Numbered from the stretch's first letter, positions 45,268 through 54,030 are shown. The stretch is DNA of 64,000 nt from Variovorax sp. (GCA_017744285.1 JAGIBP010000022.1:1-64000), one strand, 5' to 3'. A program made the numbers and translations. Notes: generated by a model from the sequence alone, not told the origin.

Positions 45268-46470
45268 ATGCACATGGAAAAGAACCCGGCCATTCCCGAC
45301 GCCTCGGCGGGTCCGGCCGCCTACCGCCAGTACGCGCGCACCTGGCTGCGCGCCAACCTGCCCGAGCACATGCGCGCCGACAGCCTCGCGTACCGCACGC
45401 CCACGCTGGACGAGTGCCGCGACTGGGAGGCGTCGATGTACGACGCCGGCCTCGCGGGCATGACCTGGCCCAAGACCTACGGCGGCCTCGGCCTCACGCT
45501 GCGCGAGCACCTGGTCGTCAACAAGGAAGTCGGCGCGCTGGCCATGCCCGAGAGCGTGAGCTCGATCGGCAAGGAACTGGCCGGCCCGATCATCCAGACC
45601 GTCGGCACCGAAGCGCAGAAGCAGTTCTTCCTGCCGCGCATCCTCGCGATGAAGAACTACTGGTGCCAGGGCTTCTCCGAGCCCGACGCCGGCTCCGACC
45701 TCGCGCGCCTGCGGACCAAGGCGGTGCAGGAAGGCGACACCTGGCGCATCAACGGCCAGAAGATCTGGACCAGCGGCGCGGCCAAGGCGCATTACTGCCT
45801 GCTGCTCACGCGCACCGGCACCGTGGCCGACAAGCACCGCGGGCTCTTGATGTTCGCGGTGCCCATGGACACGCCCGGCATCCGCGTGGTGCCGATCAAG
45901 TCGATCGACGGCAAGGACTCGTTCGCCGAGGTCTTCTTCGACAACGTGGTGGTGCCCGACAGCGCGCGCCTCGGTGCGCCCGACGAAGGCTGGAACGCGG
46001 CGATCCGCGTGCTGTCGATCGAGCGCGCGACCAACCGCATGTACCGCGCGTGGCGCTTCGAATGCGAACTGCGCCAGCTCGTCGCCGCCTGCAAGTCCGA
46101 CCCGCAGCTCGCGAAGCTGCTCGACGACGGCCACACCCAGCGCCGCATCGGCGAAATCGTGGGCGAGATCGATGCACTCAAGGGCCTGGTCGAACGCACG
46201 GTCGACCAGATGATGGCCGGCGAGAAGATCGGCGCCCGCGGCTCGCTGACCAAGCTCTACTGGTCCGAGTGCCACCAGGCCTTCATGGGGCTGGCGCTCT
46301 CGCTCATGTCGCACGTGACCCCGCGTTCGAGCGCGCTCGCGCAGCGCGCGCGCAAGCACTTCACGACCGCCTACCTGTACGCGCGGGCCGAGACGATCTA
46401 TGCCGGCACCACCGAAGTGCAGCTGGACATCATTGCGCAACGCATCATGAACCTGCCGAAGGACCTGTGA
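45268..46470 (+). CDS. Acyl-CoA dehydrogenase, large member of a pair
   Basis: A 400-residue flavoprotein of the acyl-CoA dehydrogenase fold: WPKTYGGLGLTLREHLVVN, YWCQGFSEPDAGSDLARLRT (FAD/substrate signature), WRINGQKIWTSGAAKAHYCL, and the end AETIYAGTTEVQLDIIAQRI. In medium-chain enzymes the last motif is YEGT, with the catalytic Glu; here it is YAGT, so the base must come from elsewhere. It is followed after one base by a shorter acyl-CoA dehydrogenase, as in two-subunit enzymes for branched or cyclic acyl-CoA. ATG 45274 is an alternative start. Confidence 0.9.
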   Translation: MHMEKNPAIPDASAGPAAYRQYARTWLRANLPEHMRADSLAYRTPTLDECRDWEASMYDAGLAGMTWPKTYGGLGLTLREHLVVNKEVGALAMPESVSSIGKELAGPIIQTVGTEAQKQFFLPRILAMKNYWCQGFSEPDAGSDLARLRTKAVQEGDTWRINGQKIWTSGAAKAHYCLLLTRTGTVADKHRGLLMFAVPMDTPGIRVVPIKSIDGKDSFAEVFFDNVVVPDSARLGAPDEGWNAAIRVLSIERATNRMYRAWRFECELRQLVAACKSDPQLAKLLDDGHTQRRIGEIVGEIDALKGLVERTVDQMMAGEKIGARGSLTKLYWSECHQAFMGLALSLMSHVTPRSSALAQRARKHFTTAYLYARAETIYAGTTEVQLDIIAQRIMNLPKDL

Positions 46471-46471
46471 G

Positions 46472-47434
46472 ATGAGCACTTCCGACAACGATCTCAAGCC
46501 CGAGGAGTTCGGCCAGGCGGCCGCCGCCGCGATCGCCGATGCGCAGACGCGCGGCTTCCGCGACGCGGCCCAGGTGCTGGCCGCCGCGGGCCTGTGCGGC
46601 GTGTGCGCCAGCGAAGACGCCGGCGGCCTGGGCCTTGGCACCGAATTCGCCCTGCCCATCGTGGCCGAAGCGGGCAAGCTGCGCCTGCAGTGGCCGCTGC
46701 TCGAAACCCTGCTGATCGCCAAGGCGCTCGGCGATTCGCCGCTCGCGGCCGAGCTGGCCGGCGGCGAACGCATCGCCACCTGGGCGCTGCAGGGCAGCCT
46801 GCAGGAAGGCTTCGCGGGCCAGGCCCGCCACGCGAAGGGCTGCGACTGGGTGCTGGTGGCCGATGGCCAGGGCGGCGCCGCGCTGCTGGACCTCGCCACC
46901 GTCGAGATCCAGGAAGACGCGGCGCTCGACCCCGAGCACCCGCAGTCGTGGCTCACGCTGGACAAGGCGAAGACGCTGGCCACGCTCGACGCGGCCGCCT
47001 TCGCCGCCCTGCAGCGCGATGGCGAGATCCTGATCGCCGGCTGGGTCAACGGCGCGGCCGAAGGCGCGCTGGCGACCACCGCCGCCTACATGTCGACCCG
47101 CGTGCAGTTCGGCCGTCCGCTGTCGGCCAAGCAGGCGGTGCGTCACCTGCTGGCGCGCATGCGCCTCTTGCAGGAAGCCTCCAACGCCGGCATCCAGCGC
47201 GTGCTGCGCGCCGACGAGTACGGCCTCGTGCGCAGCACCCGCCCGGTGCTCGCCAATGCGATCGCCAACGCGGCCTTCGTTCTGGAGAAGTCCATCCACC
47301 TGCACGGCGGCATGGGCTTCACCTGGGAGGTGCCGCTGCACTACGCCCTGCGCGAAGTGCGCAAGTTCGACGCCGCCTTCGGCGCGGGCGCCCTCGCCCG
47401 CCAGGTCGGCGCGGACTTCATCGCCTCCGTATGA
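46472..47434 (+). CDS. Acyl-CoA dehydrogenase, small member of a pair
   Basis: A 320-residue dehydrogenase-fold protein. It keeps the C-terminal helical half (TRVQFGRPLSAKQAVRHLLA, LEKSIHLHGGMGFTWEVPLH), which binds FAD, but its middle beta domain is short and lacks the usual EPxAGSD signature. This partition of function is seen in heteromeric acyl-CoA dehydrogenases, where one subunit carries the substrate site. The gene starts one base after its larger partner and ends with its stop overlapping ATG 47431; the following SDR is likely translated from 47449. Confidence 0.85.
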   Translation: MSTSDNDLKPEEFGQAAAAAIADAQTRGFRDAAQVLAAAGLCGVCASEDAGGLGLGTEFALPIVAEAGKLRLQWPLLETLLIAKALGDSPLAAELAGGERIATWALQGSLQEGFAGQARHAKGCDWVLVADGQGGAALLDLATVEIQEDAALDPEHPQSWLTLDKAKTLATLDAAAFAALQRDGEILIAGWVNGAAEGALATTAAYMSTRVQFGRPLSAKQAVRHLLARMRLLQEASNAGIQRVLRADEYGLVRSTRPVLANAIANAAFVLEKSIHLHGGMGFTWEVPLHYALREVRKFDAAFGAGALARQVGADFIASV

Positions 47435-47448
47435 ACCAAGGAATCGAC

Positions 47449-48207
47449 ATGAACCAGGACCTGCTCGGCCGCGTGGCCCTCATCACCGGCGCCGGCGCCG
47501 GCATCGGCCGCGAAACCGCCTTCCAGATGGCGGCGCGCGGCGCCGTCGTCTGCGTGAACGACCTCAAGGAAGAGTTCGTCACCCCCGTGGTCGAGGCCAT
47601 CCAGGAACGCGGCGGCAAGGCCTTCGGCATTGCGCTGAACGTGGCCAGCCGGGAAGGCATCCGCGAGGCGATCCGCCGCGCCTTCGAGCACGGCGGGCGC
47701 TTCGACATCCTGGTGAACAACGCAGCCTGGGTGCGCTACCAGGCGATCCCGGACATCCTGCCGGAGACGGTCGACCGCATGCTCGACATCGGCTTCAAGT
47801 CGGTCATCTGGAGCCTGCAGGAAGCCGTCGCGGTGATGGACCCCGAACGCGGCGGCTCGATCGTGAACGTGGCGTCGGTGGCGGCGCTGCGCTCGGCGGC
47901 GAACTCGGTGGTGTATTCGGGCATCAAGTCGGGGATCCTCGGCATCACCCGCGCGGCGGCGGCCGAACTCGGCGCGCGCAACATCCGCGTGAACGCGGTG
48001 TGCCCGTCGGCGGTGCCCACCGAAGGCACGCAGCGCAACCGTGACGCCGCGCGCGACGCCAACCGCGTGGCGCGCACCCCGCTGGGCCGCCTGGGCACGG
48101 TGGAGGACATCGCCCGCGCGATCTGCTTCCTGGCGGGCGACGACGCGGGCTTCGTCACGGCGCAGGCGCTGGCGGTCGACGGTGGCATCACCTTGACCAA
48201 CATCTGA
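47449..48207 (+). CDS. Short-chain dehydrogenase/reductase
   Basis: A 252-residue SDR: LITGAGAGIGRET (cofactor fold), FDILVNNAAWV, the catalytic Ser in VNVASVAAL, YSGIKSG (Tyr-x3-Lys), and a C-terminal VTAQALAVDGGITL. In this operon it may act as a 3-hydroxyacyl-CoA dehydrogenase after the crotonase. AAGGA lies seven bases before ATG 47449; the ATG at 47431 overlapping the preceding stop is less well placed. The next gene begins one base after its stop. Confidence 0.88.
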   Translation: MNQDLLGRVALITGAGAGIGRETAFQMAARGAVVCVNDLKEEFVTPVVEAIQERGGKAFGIALNVASREGIREAIRRAFEHGGRFDILVNNAAWVRYQAIPDILPETVDRMLDIGFKSVIWSLQEAVAVMDPERGGSIVNVASVAALRSAANSVVYSGIKSGILGITRAAAAELGARNIRVNAVCPSAVPTEGTQRNRDAARDANRVARTPLGRLGTVEDIARAICFLAGDDAGFVTAQALAVDGGITLTNI

Positions 48208-48208
48208 C

Positions 48209-49420
48209 ATGCAGACAGCCCTGATCACGGGCGCGGCGTCAGGCATCGGCCGCGATGCCGCGCGGCTCTTCGCCGCCGCGGGCTGGCAATGCGTGCTGGT
48301 CGATCGCAACGAAGAGGCTTTGCACGAACTCGGCAAGCGCCTGCCAGCGCCCGCGTCGGCCGCGCATGTGCTGCGCGCCATCGACCTGACCGACGCTCAG
48401 CAGGTCGCCTCGCTCGCCGAGGGCACGCCCGCGCTCGACGCCATCCTCAACAACGCCGGCATGTCCGATGCGTCCAACACGCCGCTCGCGGACCAGACGC
48501 CGGCGCAGATGGCGCGCCTGCTCGCGCTCAACCTCGCGGCGCCGGCAGCGGTGGTCGATGCGTGCGCGTCGCTGCTCAAGCCCGGCGCGCGCATCGTCAA
48601 TGTCTCGTCCGGCGCCGGCCTGCATGCCATTCCGTTCCGCGGCCTGTACAGCCCGAGCAAGGCCGGCGTCATCGCGCAGACCCGGGCGCTGGCCGAGGCG
48701 CGGCCCGAGTGGTGCGCGACGGTGCTCGCGCCCGGCTTCGTGCGCACCGAGCTGGTCGACGGCCTGATCCAGGCCGGCCGCATCCAGCCCGAGAGCGCGG
48801 TCGCCAAGATCCCGCTCGGCCGCATGGCCTCGCCCGCCGAAATGGCGCAGGCGCTGTTCTTCCTCGCGAGCGCCGGCGCGGCGCCGCTGCGCGGGCAGGT
48901 GCTGGCGGTCAACGGCGGCTCGTCCATCTACGGCGGCAGCCAGCGTTTCGCGCCGGCCACGCTGGAGCCGCTGCCGCTGGACCGGCCGACGCAACTCGAC
49001 GTCTGCGGCGGCGACCCGTCGCCGTGGCAGGCCGTGGCCCCGGCAGCGGTGGAAGAGCCGCACTACGCGGCCTGTCTCGACGTGTCGCCGCTGGCCTGCG
49101 AAGGGCCGGGGCTGCTGCACGCGGTGCATGCGGCCGCGGCGCGTTTCGCGGCGCACCATGCCCAGCAGGCGAGCCTCACCCTGCTGCTGCCCGCCGCGCA
49201 GCCCGGCCGCTGGCAGGACGCGGGCGACGCGGCGGCGGCACGCATGCTGGTGTCGACGCTGGCCTGCGAATGGGGCGCGCGTGCGCTGCGCATCAATGCG
49301 ATCGAAGTGCCGGCCGAGGTCGATCCCGCCGCGCTGCATCCGCTGCTGCGTTTCGTGAGCGGCGCCGCCGCGCAATACCTCACGGGGCAGAACCTCGTGG
49401 CCCGGGGGACCGCGCGATGA
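48209..49420 (+). CDS. Double SDR fusion with a degenerate second domain
   Basis: A 403-residue protein. Residues 1-245 form a normal SDR (ALITGAASGIGRDAARLFAA, LDAILNNAGMS, NVSSGAGL, YSPSKAG, ending GQVLAVNGGSS). Residues 260-403 resemble a second SDR: LLPAAQPGRWQD then MLVSTLACEWGARALRINAI and FVSGAAAQYLTGQNLVARG match the C-terminal half of the fold. The second lacks the Gly-rich cofactor motif and the Tyr-x3-Lys, so it cannot be catalytic as such and may serve in dimerisation. It overlaps the CMD gene by ATGA. The substrate is unknown. Confidence 0.8.
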   Translation: MQTALITGAASGIGRDAARLFAAAGWQCVLVDRNEEALHELGKRLPAPASAAHVLRAIDLTDAQQVASLAEGTPALDAILNNAGMSDASNTPLADQTPAQMARLLALNLAAPAAVVDACASLLKPGARIVNVSSGAGLHAIPFRGLYSPSKAGVIAQTRALAEARPEWCATVLAPGFVRTELVDGLIQAGRIQPESAVAKIPLGRMASPAEMAQALFFLASAGAAPLRGQVLAVNGGSSIYGGSQRFAPATLEPLPLDRPTQLDVCGGDPSPWQAVAPAAVEEPHYAACLDVSPLACEGPGLLHAVHAAAARFAAHHAQQASLTLLLPAAQPGRWQDAGDAAAARMLVSTLACEWGARALRINAIEVPAEVDPAALHPLLRFVSGAAAQYLTGQNLVARGTAR

Positions 49421-50151
49421 GCGACGAGACCGAACGCGAGCGCATCAAGGACTACTTCATCGCCGAGCGCGGCTACTGGCGCCCGTGGACCGAGACCGTG
49501 CTTGAAACCAACCCCGGCTTCGTGGAGCAGTACGCGCGCTACGCCGGCTACCCGGCGCGCACCGGGCCGCTGTCGCCGCGGATGGTCGAGCTGATCTACG
49601 TGGCGCTCGACAGTTCCGCGTCGCATCTCTTCGAGTCGGGGCTGCAGACGCACCTGAAGCGCGCGCTCGAAGTCGGCGCGTCGGCCGCTGATATCTTCGA
49701 CGTGCTGCACCTGGTCGCCGTGCAGGGCGCCGCGAGCGTGTGCCAGGCAGCCGGCATCCTCGACGAACTCGCCGGCCCCGGCGACGGCGAAGTGGCAGCC
49801 ATCACCCCCGCCCTGCAGGCCCGAATCGACGCGCTCGGCGCCGCCCATGCGCTCGCGCTCGCCGCGGTGGCACGAATGGACCCGGGCTATGCCGAAGTGC
49901 TGCTCGACTTCGTCGAGCACGGCCGCCCCGGCGCGGGCCTGAGCGCGGCCGAGCGCAGCCTGGTGCAGCTCGCCTTGCATGCCTGCTTCACCGCGTTCAA
50001 CCCGGAGGCGACGCGGCAAGTCATCGCCACCGCGCTGTCGCAGGGGCTCGCGCGCGGCGAGCTGCTGCAGGCCATCCAGCTGGGCGCCCACCTCGCGGTG
50101 CATGGCACGGCGCTCGGCGCCAATGCGTTCAGGGCGGCGACGGGCGGCTAG
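49417..50151 (+). CDS. Carboxymuconolactone decarboxylase-family protein (two repeats)
   Basis: A 244-residue protein with two AhpD/CMD-like repeats: RMVELIYVALDSSASHLFES then GLQTHLKRALEVGASAADIF (residues 50-95), and AERSLVQLALHACFTAFNPE with GLARGELLQAIQLG (residues 168-225). The Cys-x2-Cys of peroxidase-type members is absent in both (DSSASH; LHACFTAF), while a His remains in the first. Gamma-carboxymuconolactone decarboxylase itself is shorter. The role here is uncertain, possibly hydrolysis or decarboxylation of a pathway intermediate. It is the last gene of the CoA operon and shares a CTAG with the AraC gene. Confidence 0.8.
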   Translation: MSDETERERIKDYFIAERGYWRPWTETVLETNPGFVEQYARYAGYPARTGPLSPRMVELIYVALDSSASHLFESGLQTHLKRALEVGASAADIFDVLHLVAVQGAASVCQAAGILDELAGPGDGEVAAITPALQARIDALGAAHALALAAVARMDPGYAEVLLDFVEHGRPGAGLSAAERSLVQLALHACFTAFNPEATRQVIATALSQGLARGELLQAIQLGAHLAVHGTALGANAFRAATGG

Positions 50152-51131
50152 CGCTCGCCTTCGTCCTGCGCCTCGAAGGTCAGGACGCGCTTGCGCCGCT
50201 CCCGCTCGCGCCGCAGGTACGCGCTCGGCGTGAGCCCCGACCAGCGCCGGAAGGCGCGCGCGAAGACCTTCTCCGATTCGTAGCCCGCCTGTTCGGCAAT
50301 GTCGGCGGGGCGCAGCACGCCGGCTTCAAGCTGCTCGGCGGCGAGGGCCATGCGGTGCGCGGTGAGGTAGCCGATCGGCGTCTGGCCGACCAGCGCCTTG
50401 AAGCGCTCGCAGAAGGCCGAGCGCGACATCGCCGCCTCGGCGGCGAGCTGCTCGACGCGCCAGGCCTGCTGCGGCGCGCGATGGATCCCCATGATCGCGC
50501 GGGCGATGGCCGGGTCGGCGAGCCCGCGCAGCCAGCCCGGGTCCTGCGCCGCCTGCCGGCCCAGCCGCTCGCGCAGGATGTTGACCAGCAGCAGCTCGCC
50601 CATGCGCGCGGCCGAGAGCCGCCAGCCGGGGCGGCGGTCGAGCGTTTCCATGATCAGCGATTGCATCGTGGTCGCGAGGCAGCCGGCCATGGGCATCTCG
50701 CGCTCGCGGATGTGGATCAGCGGCGGCAGCATGCGGAAGACCGAGTGCCGGCAGTAGGCCGAGAACCACAGCAGCGCCGAGAAGACCTCGGTGGTCTCGC
50801 CGCCGCCGCCGTGGCTGAAGACCAGCGGGTTCTCGTCCTTGGGACCGTCGGCATGCAGCGCGATCAGCGCCGCGAAGGGCTCGGCGGGCACCTCGAGCGC
50901 CGAAGCGATCGTGTGCGCCGCGCCGAGCGGCAGCATGACCAGGTCGCCACTTTCCACGCGCACCGGCGCGGCGCCTTCGAGACGGATCCAGTACGGCGCG
51001 CCGCGCGACAGGCGGATCATCGCGCCGGGCACGCCGTCCGAATGCAGCGCCCACGGCGCGCCGAGCGAAAAGCGCGCGGTCACCGCGCGCTCCGACCGGC
51101 AGATGGCGAGCACTTCGCTCAGGACGTCCAA
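50148..51131 (-). CDS. AraC-family transcriptional regulator
   Basis: A 327-residue regulator: an N-terminal cupin-like domain (APWALHSDGVPGAMIRLSRG; VESGDLVMLPLGAAHTIA) and a C-terminal double-HTH AraC domain (WRVEQLAAEAAMSRSAFCER; ADIAEQAGYESEKVFARAFR, then RWSGLTPSAYLRRER). The family N-terminus DVLSEVLAICRSERAVTA starts just after a TTG at 51131 preceded by GGAG, so TTG is taken as the start. It is divergent from the NicC-like hydroxylase with 162 bases between them and probably controls it. Confidence 0.85.
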   Translation of the reverse strand: MDVLSEVLAICRSERAVTARFSLGAPWALHSDGVPGAMIRLSRGAPYWIRLEGAAPVRVESGDLVMLPLGAAHTIASALEVPAEPFAALIALHADGPKDENPLVFSHGGGGETTEVFSALLWFSAYCRHSVFRMLPPLIHIREREMPMAGCLATTMQSLIMETLDRRPGWRLSAARMGELLLVNILRERLGRQAAQDPGWLRGLADPAIARAIMGIHRAPQQAWRVEQLAAEAAMSRSAFCERFKALVGQTPIGYLTAHRMALAAEQLEAGVLRPADIAEQAGYESEKVFARAFRRWSGLTPSAYLRRERERRKRVLTFEAQDEGER

Positions 51132-51293
51132 GTTTCGCGGCTCCAGCGGTCCCTGCGCGAGGGTGGATGAATCGTGCCTCTTTGCGGACGCACGGCGGTT
51201 GAGGGGGCCTCGTCCTTTGCGAAGAATCGGGCCATCCCGGCGGGCCGCGATCTTGACACATCGGCCCGCCGCATCCGCATACGAAAGGGCACC

Positions 51294-52436
51294 ATGGGTC
51301 AACTGAACATCGGCATCGTCGGCGCCGGCATCGGCGGCCTCGCCGCAGCGAACGCGCTGCACCAGGCGGGGCACGACGTCGTCGTCTTCGAGCAGGCGAA
51401 GCAATTCTTCCGCGTCGGCGCGGACATCAACCTCACGCCCAATGCGGTGCGCGCGCTGGACGGGCTGGGTCCGGACATCGCCCGCGCCGCGCGCGCCTCG
51501 GGCGCACGGCCCACCCACCGCATCAGCCGGCTGTGGGACAGCGGCGAGGAAACCTCGCGCCTGCCGATGAGCGACGAGGCCGAGCGCAAGTACGGCGCGC
51601 CGCAGCTGACGATCCACCGCGCCGATCTGCTGGCCGCGCTGGCCGACGCGTTTCCGCTGGAGCGCGTGCGCTTCGACCACCGCGCCGAATCGATCGACGC
51701 GCGCGGCCAGGGCGTGAGCGTCCGCTTCAAGGGCCAGCGCGAGGCGACGACGCTCGACGTCCTGATCGGCGCGGACGGCATCCACTCGGTGGTGCGCAGC
51801 GCGATGTTCGGCGCCGAGAGCCCGCGCTTCACCGGCGTGGTGGCCTTCCGCGCGGTGGTGCCGACCGAGCGCGTGAAGGACGTGCCGGACATCGCCGCTT
51901 TCACCAAGTGGTGGGGCCCGTCGCCCGAGAGCCAGATCGTGACCTTCCCGCTGAACCAGGGGCGCGACACCTTCATCTTCGCGACCACCGCGCAGGACTC
52001 GTGGCACGAGGAATCGTGGACCACCGCGGGCAACGTGGACGAGCTGCGCGGCTTCTACGCCGACTTCCATCCCGATGCCCGCGCGCTGCTCGACGCCTGC
52101 GACACCGTGCTCAAGACCGCGCTGTACGAGCGCGATCCGCTCGCGCACTGGTCGGCCGGCCCCATGACGCTGCTCGGCGATGCCTGCCATCCGATGATGC
52201 CCTTCATGGCCCAGGGCGCGGGCATGGCGATCGAGGACGCGGTGGTGCTGGCGCGCAACCTCGCGGACGTCGCCGACCCGTCGGCGGTGCCCGCGGCGCT
52301 CGCGCGCTACGAGGCGATGCGCATCGAACGGGCCAGCCGCATCCAGCTCGCCTCGCGGGGCAACCAGTGGCTCAAGGCCGGCGGCAACGCCGACTGGGTC
52401 TACGGCTACGACGCCTGGGGCGTGCCGCTGGCCTGA
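51294..52436 (+). CDS. FAD-dependent monooxygenase (NicC / salicylate hydroxylase-like)
   Basis: A 380-residue single-component flavin hydroxylase. It has IGIVGAGIGGLAAANALHQA (FAD fold), the DG motif VLIGADGIHSVVRSAMFG, and LLGDACHPMMPFMAQGAGMA (GD motif intact). Its C-terminus DWVYGYDAWGVPLA closely follows that of Pseudomonas NicC (6-hydroxynicotinate 3-monooxygenase), which ends WVYGYDLYGQQL. The length is also the same (382). Decarboxylating hydroxylation of an aromatic or pyridine acid is likely; no other nic genes are present. AAAGGG precedes the ATG. Confidence 0.87.
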   Translation: MGQLNIGIVGAGIGGLAAANALHQAGHDVVVFEQAKQFFRVGADINLTPNAVRALDGLGPDIARAARASGARPTHRISRLWDSGEETSRLPMSDEAERKYGAPQLTIHRADLLAALADAFPLERVRFDHRAESIDARGQGVSVRFKGQREATTLDVLIGADGIHSVVRSAMFGAESPRFTGVVAFRAVVPTERVKDVPDIAAFTKWWGPSPESQIVTFPLNQGRDTFIFATTAQDSWHEESWTTAGNVDELRGFYADFHPDARALLDACDTVLKTALYERDPLAHWSAGPMTLLGDACHPMMPFMAQGAGMAIEDAVVLARNLADVADPSAVPAALARYEAMRIERASRIQLASRGNQWLKAGGNADWVYGYDAWGVPLA

Positions 52437-52537
52437 CGAGGGCGAACATCCGGTGACCGGCCGGCGCCACGGCCAGGGAGCCATTCGGGACCGACTTCGG
52501 TGACACTGCGAGCGTCCTCAGCATTCACCGCCGCACC

Positions 52538-53608
52538 ATGCCCGACATCCGCTCCGACCTGGCCAAGATCACCTTCAGCGTGCTGTGCATCGGCCTGCTC
52601 ATCGCGTCGTCGCTCTGGATCCTCCGGCCGTTCCTGGGCGCCACGATCTGGGCCGCGATGGTCGTCGTGGCGAGCTGGCCGGCGCTGCTGTGGTTCGAGG
52701 AGAAGCTCTGGCACCGCCGCAGTCTCGCGGTGCTGGTGATGGTGCTGATCCTGCTGCTGCTGTTCGTGCTGCCGCTGACGATGGCGATCTCGACCATCGC
52801 CGCCAACGCGGACGAGGTCTACGGCTGGATCAAGACGCTGATCAGCCGCGGCCCGCCCCAGCCGCCGAACTGGCTGCGCAATCTCCCCTTCGTCGGCCCG
52901 CGTCTGACCGCGGCCTGGGACGCCCAGGTGGCCTCCGGCGTGTCGGGGCTCGAGGCGCAGGTCGCACCCTATGCCAAGCAGGTCACGGGATGGCTGTTCG
53001 CGCAGGCCGGGGTCGTGGGCGCGCTCACCCTTCAGTTCCTGCTCACCGTGGTCATCGCGGGTCTGATGTACGCGCAGGGCGAGAACGCCGCGGCCACGAT
53101 GCGCCAGTTCGGTCGCAAGCTCGGCGGCCAGCGCGGGGAAGGCGCGGTCGTGCTGGCCGGCAAGGCGATCCGCGGCGTCGCGCTCGGCGTGGGCGTGACC
53201 GCGATCGTGCAGGCGGTGGTCGGTGGCATCGGCCTGGCGATCGCGGGCGTGCCGTTCGCGGCGCTCCTCACCGCGATGATGTTCATGCTGTGCATCGTGC
53301 AGATCGGGCCCACCCTGGTGCTGGCGCCGGCGGTGGTCTGGGTGTTCTGGAGCGGCTCGACCGGCTGGGGCATCTTCCTGCTGGTCTGGACGGTCATCGT
53401 CGGGACCATGGACAACTTCCTGCGCCCCTGGCTGATCAAGCGCGGCGCGGACCTGCCGCTGCTGCTGATCTTCGCCGGCGTCATCGGCGGCCTGCTCGGT
53501 TTCGGGCTGGTCGGCATCTTCGTCGGGCCGGTGCTGCTGGCCGTCGCCTATACCCTCATGGTCGCCTGGCTGGACGACCCGGAACCGCTCTCGGCGCCCG
53601 CCAAATGA
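52538..53608 (+). CDS. AI-2E family transporter (YdiK-like)
   Basis: A 356-residue integral membrane protein with about eight hydrophobic segments, including FSVLCIGLLIASSLWILRPF, LAVLVMVLILLLLFVLPLTM, and VVGGIGLAIAGVPFAALLTA, and the family block IVGTMDNFLRPWLIKRGADL followed by PLLLIFAGVIGGLLGFGLVG. The family includes TqsA and Na/H or Li/H antiporters of halophiles; the substrate here is not predictable. It is separate from the NicC-like gene (101 bases) and likely its own unit. Confidence 0.88.
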   Translation: MPDIRSDLAKITFSVLCIGLLIASSLWILRPFLGATIWAAMVVVASWPALLWFEEKLWHRRSLAVLVMVLILLLLFVLPLTMAISTIAANADEVYGWIKTLISRGPPQPPNWLRNLPFVGPRLTAAWDAQVASGVSGLEAQVAPYAKQVTGWLFAQAGVVGALTLQFLLTVVIAGLMYAQGENAAATMRQFGRKLGGQRGEGAVVLAGKAIRGVALGVGVTAIVQAVVGGIGLAIAGVPFAALLTAMMFMLCIVQIGPTLVLAPAVVWVFWSGSTGWGIFLLVWTVIVGTMDNFLRPWLIKRGADLPLLLIFAGVIGGLLGFGLVGIFVGPVLLAVAYTLMVAWLDDPEPLSAPAK

Positions 53609-53660
53609 CGAATATGTCACAAATGGATACAGTCGAACTCCTACAGATTGACGACCGATA

Positions 53661-53688
53661 TTGAAACTGGCGCGTTGATTGCTATCTA
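53661..53688 (+). promoter_or_regulatory. Sigma-70 type promoter for the DUF3567 gene
   Basis: TTGAAA (53661-53666) and TATCTA (53683-53688) are 16 bases apart, one of the best -35/-10 pairs in the window. Transcription would start near 53695, about 33 bases before the preferred ATG at 53728, and would rule out the ATG at 53695. Confidence 0.6.
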
Positions 53689-53727
53689 ACCATCATGAAG
53701 GCTATCGACATCCTCACAGGACCCGCC

Positions 53728-54006
53728 ATGCAAATGCTTTACGACTCCGACTCCTTCGTCGTCGTGCACGTGCAGCCGACCGAAGGCGACGCGCCGGTGG
53801 CGCCCAACGTGCCGGCGCTGGCTCGCCACGGCTTCGAGATCGTCGACAAGCGCTCGGGCAAGGAGGTGTACCTCGACGGGTCCTGGGCCGAGCTGTTCCA
53901 GCAGCAGATTGCCGCCTGGCAGCTCAACACGCCGACGCAGGAAGAGGTCGAGGACACGCTCGAAGGCTATGCCGAACTGGCGCACACCCCCGTGCTCGTG
54001 CACTGA
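53728..54006 (+). CDS. DUF3567 family protein
   Basis: A 92-residue acidic protein typical of betaproteobacteria: MQMLYDSDSFVVVHVQPTEG at the start, HGFEIVDKRSGKEVYLDGSW, then AELFQQQIAAWQLNTPTQEE and EVEDTLEGYAEL. Function is unknown; it is conserved in Burkholderiales. The start at 53728 (preceded by CACAGGA) fits both family N-termini and the promoter at 53661-53688. It is a single-gene unit, closed by a terminator. Confidence 0.87.
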   Translation: MQMLYDSDSFVVVHVQPTEGDAPVAPNVPALARHGFEIVDKRSGKEVYLDGSWAELFQQQIAAWQLNTPTQEEVEDTLEGYAELAHTPVLVH

Positions 54007-54030
54007 GCGCCGCCTTTCCCGCCCCTCGGA

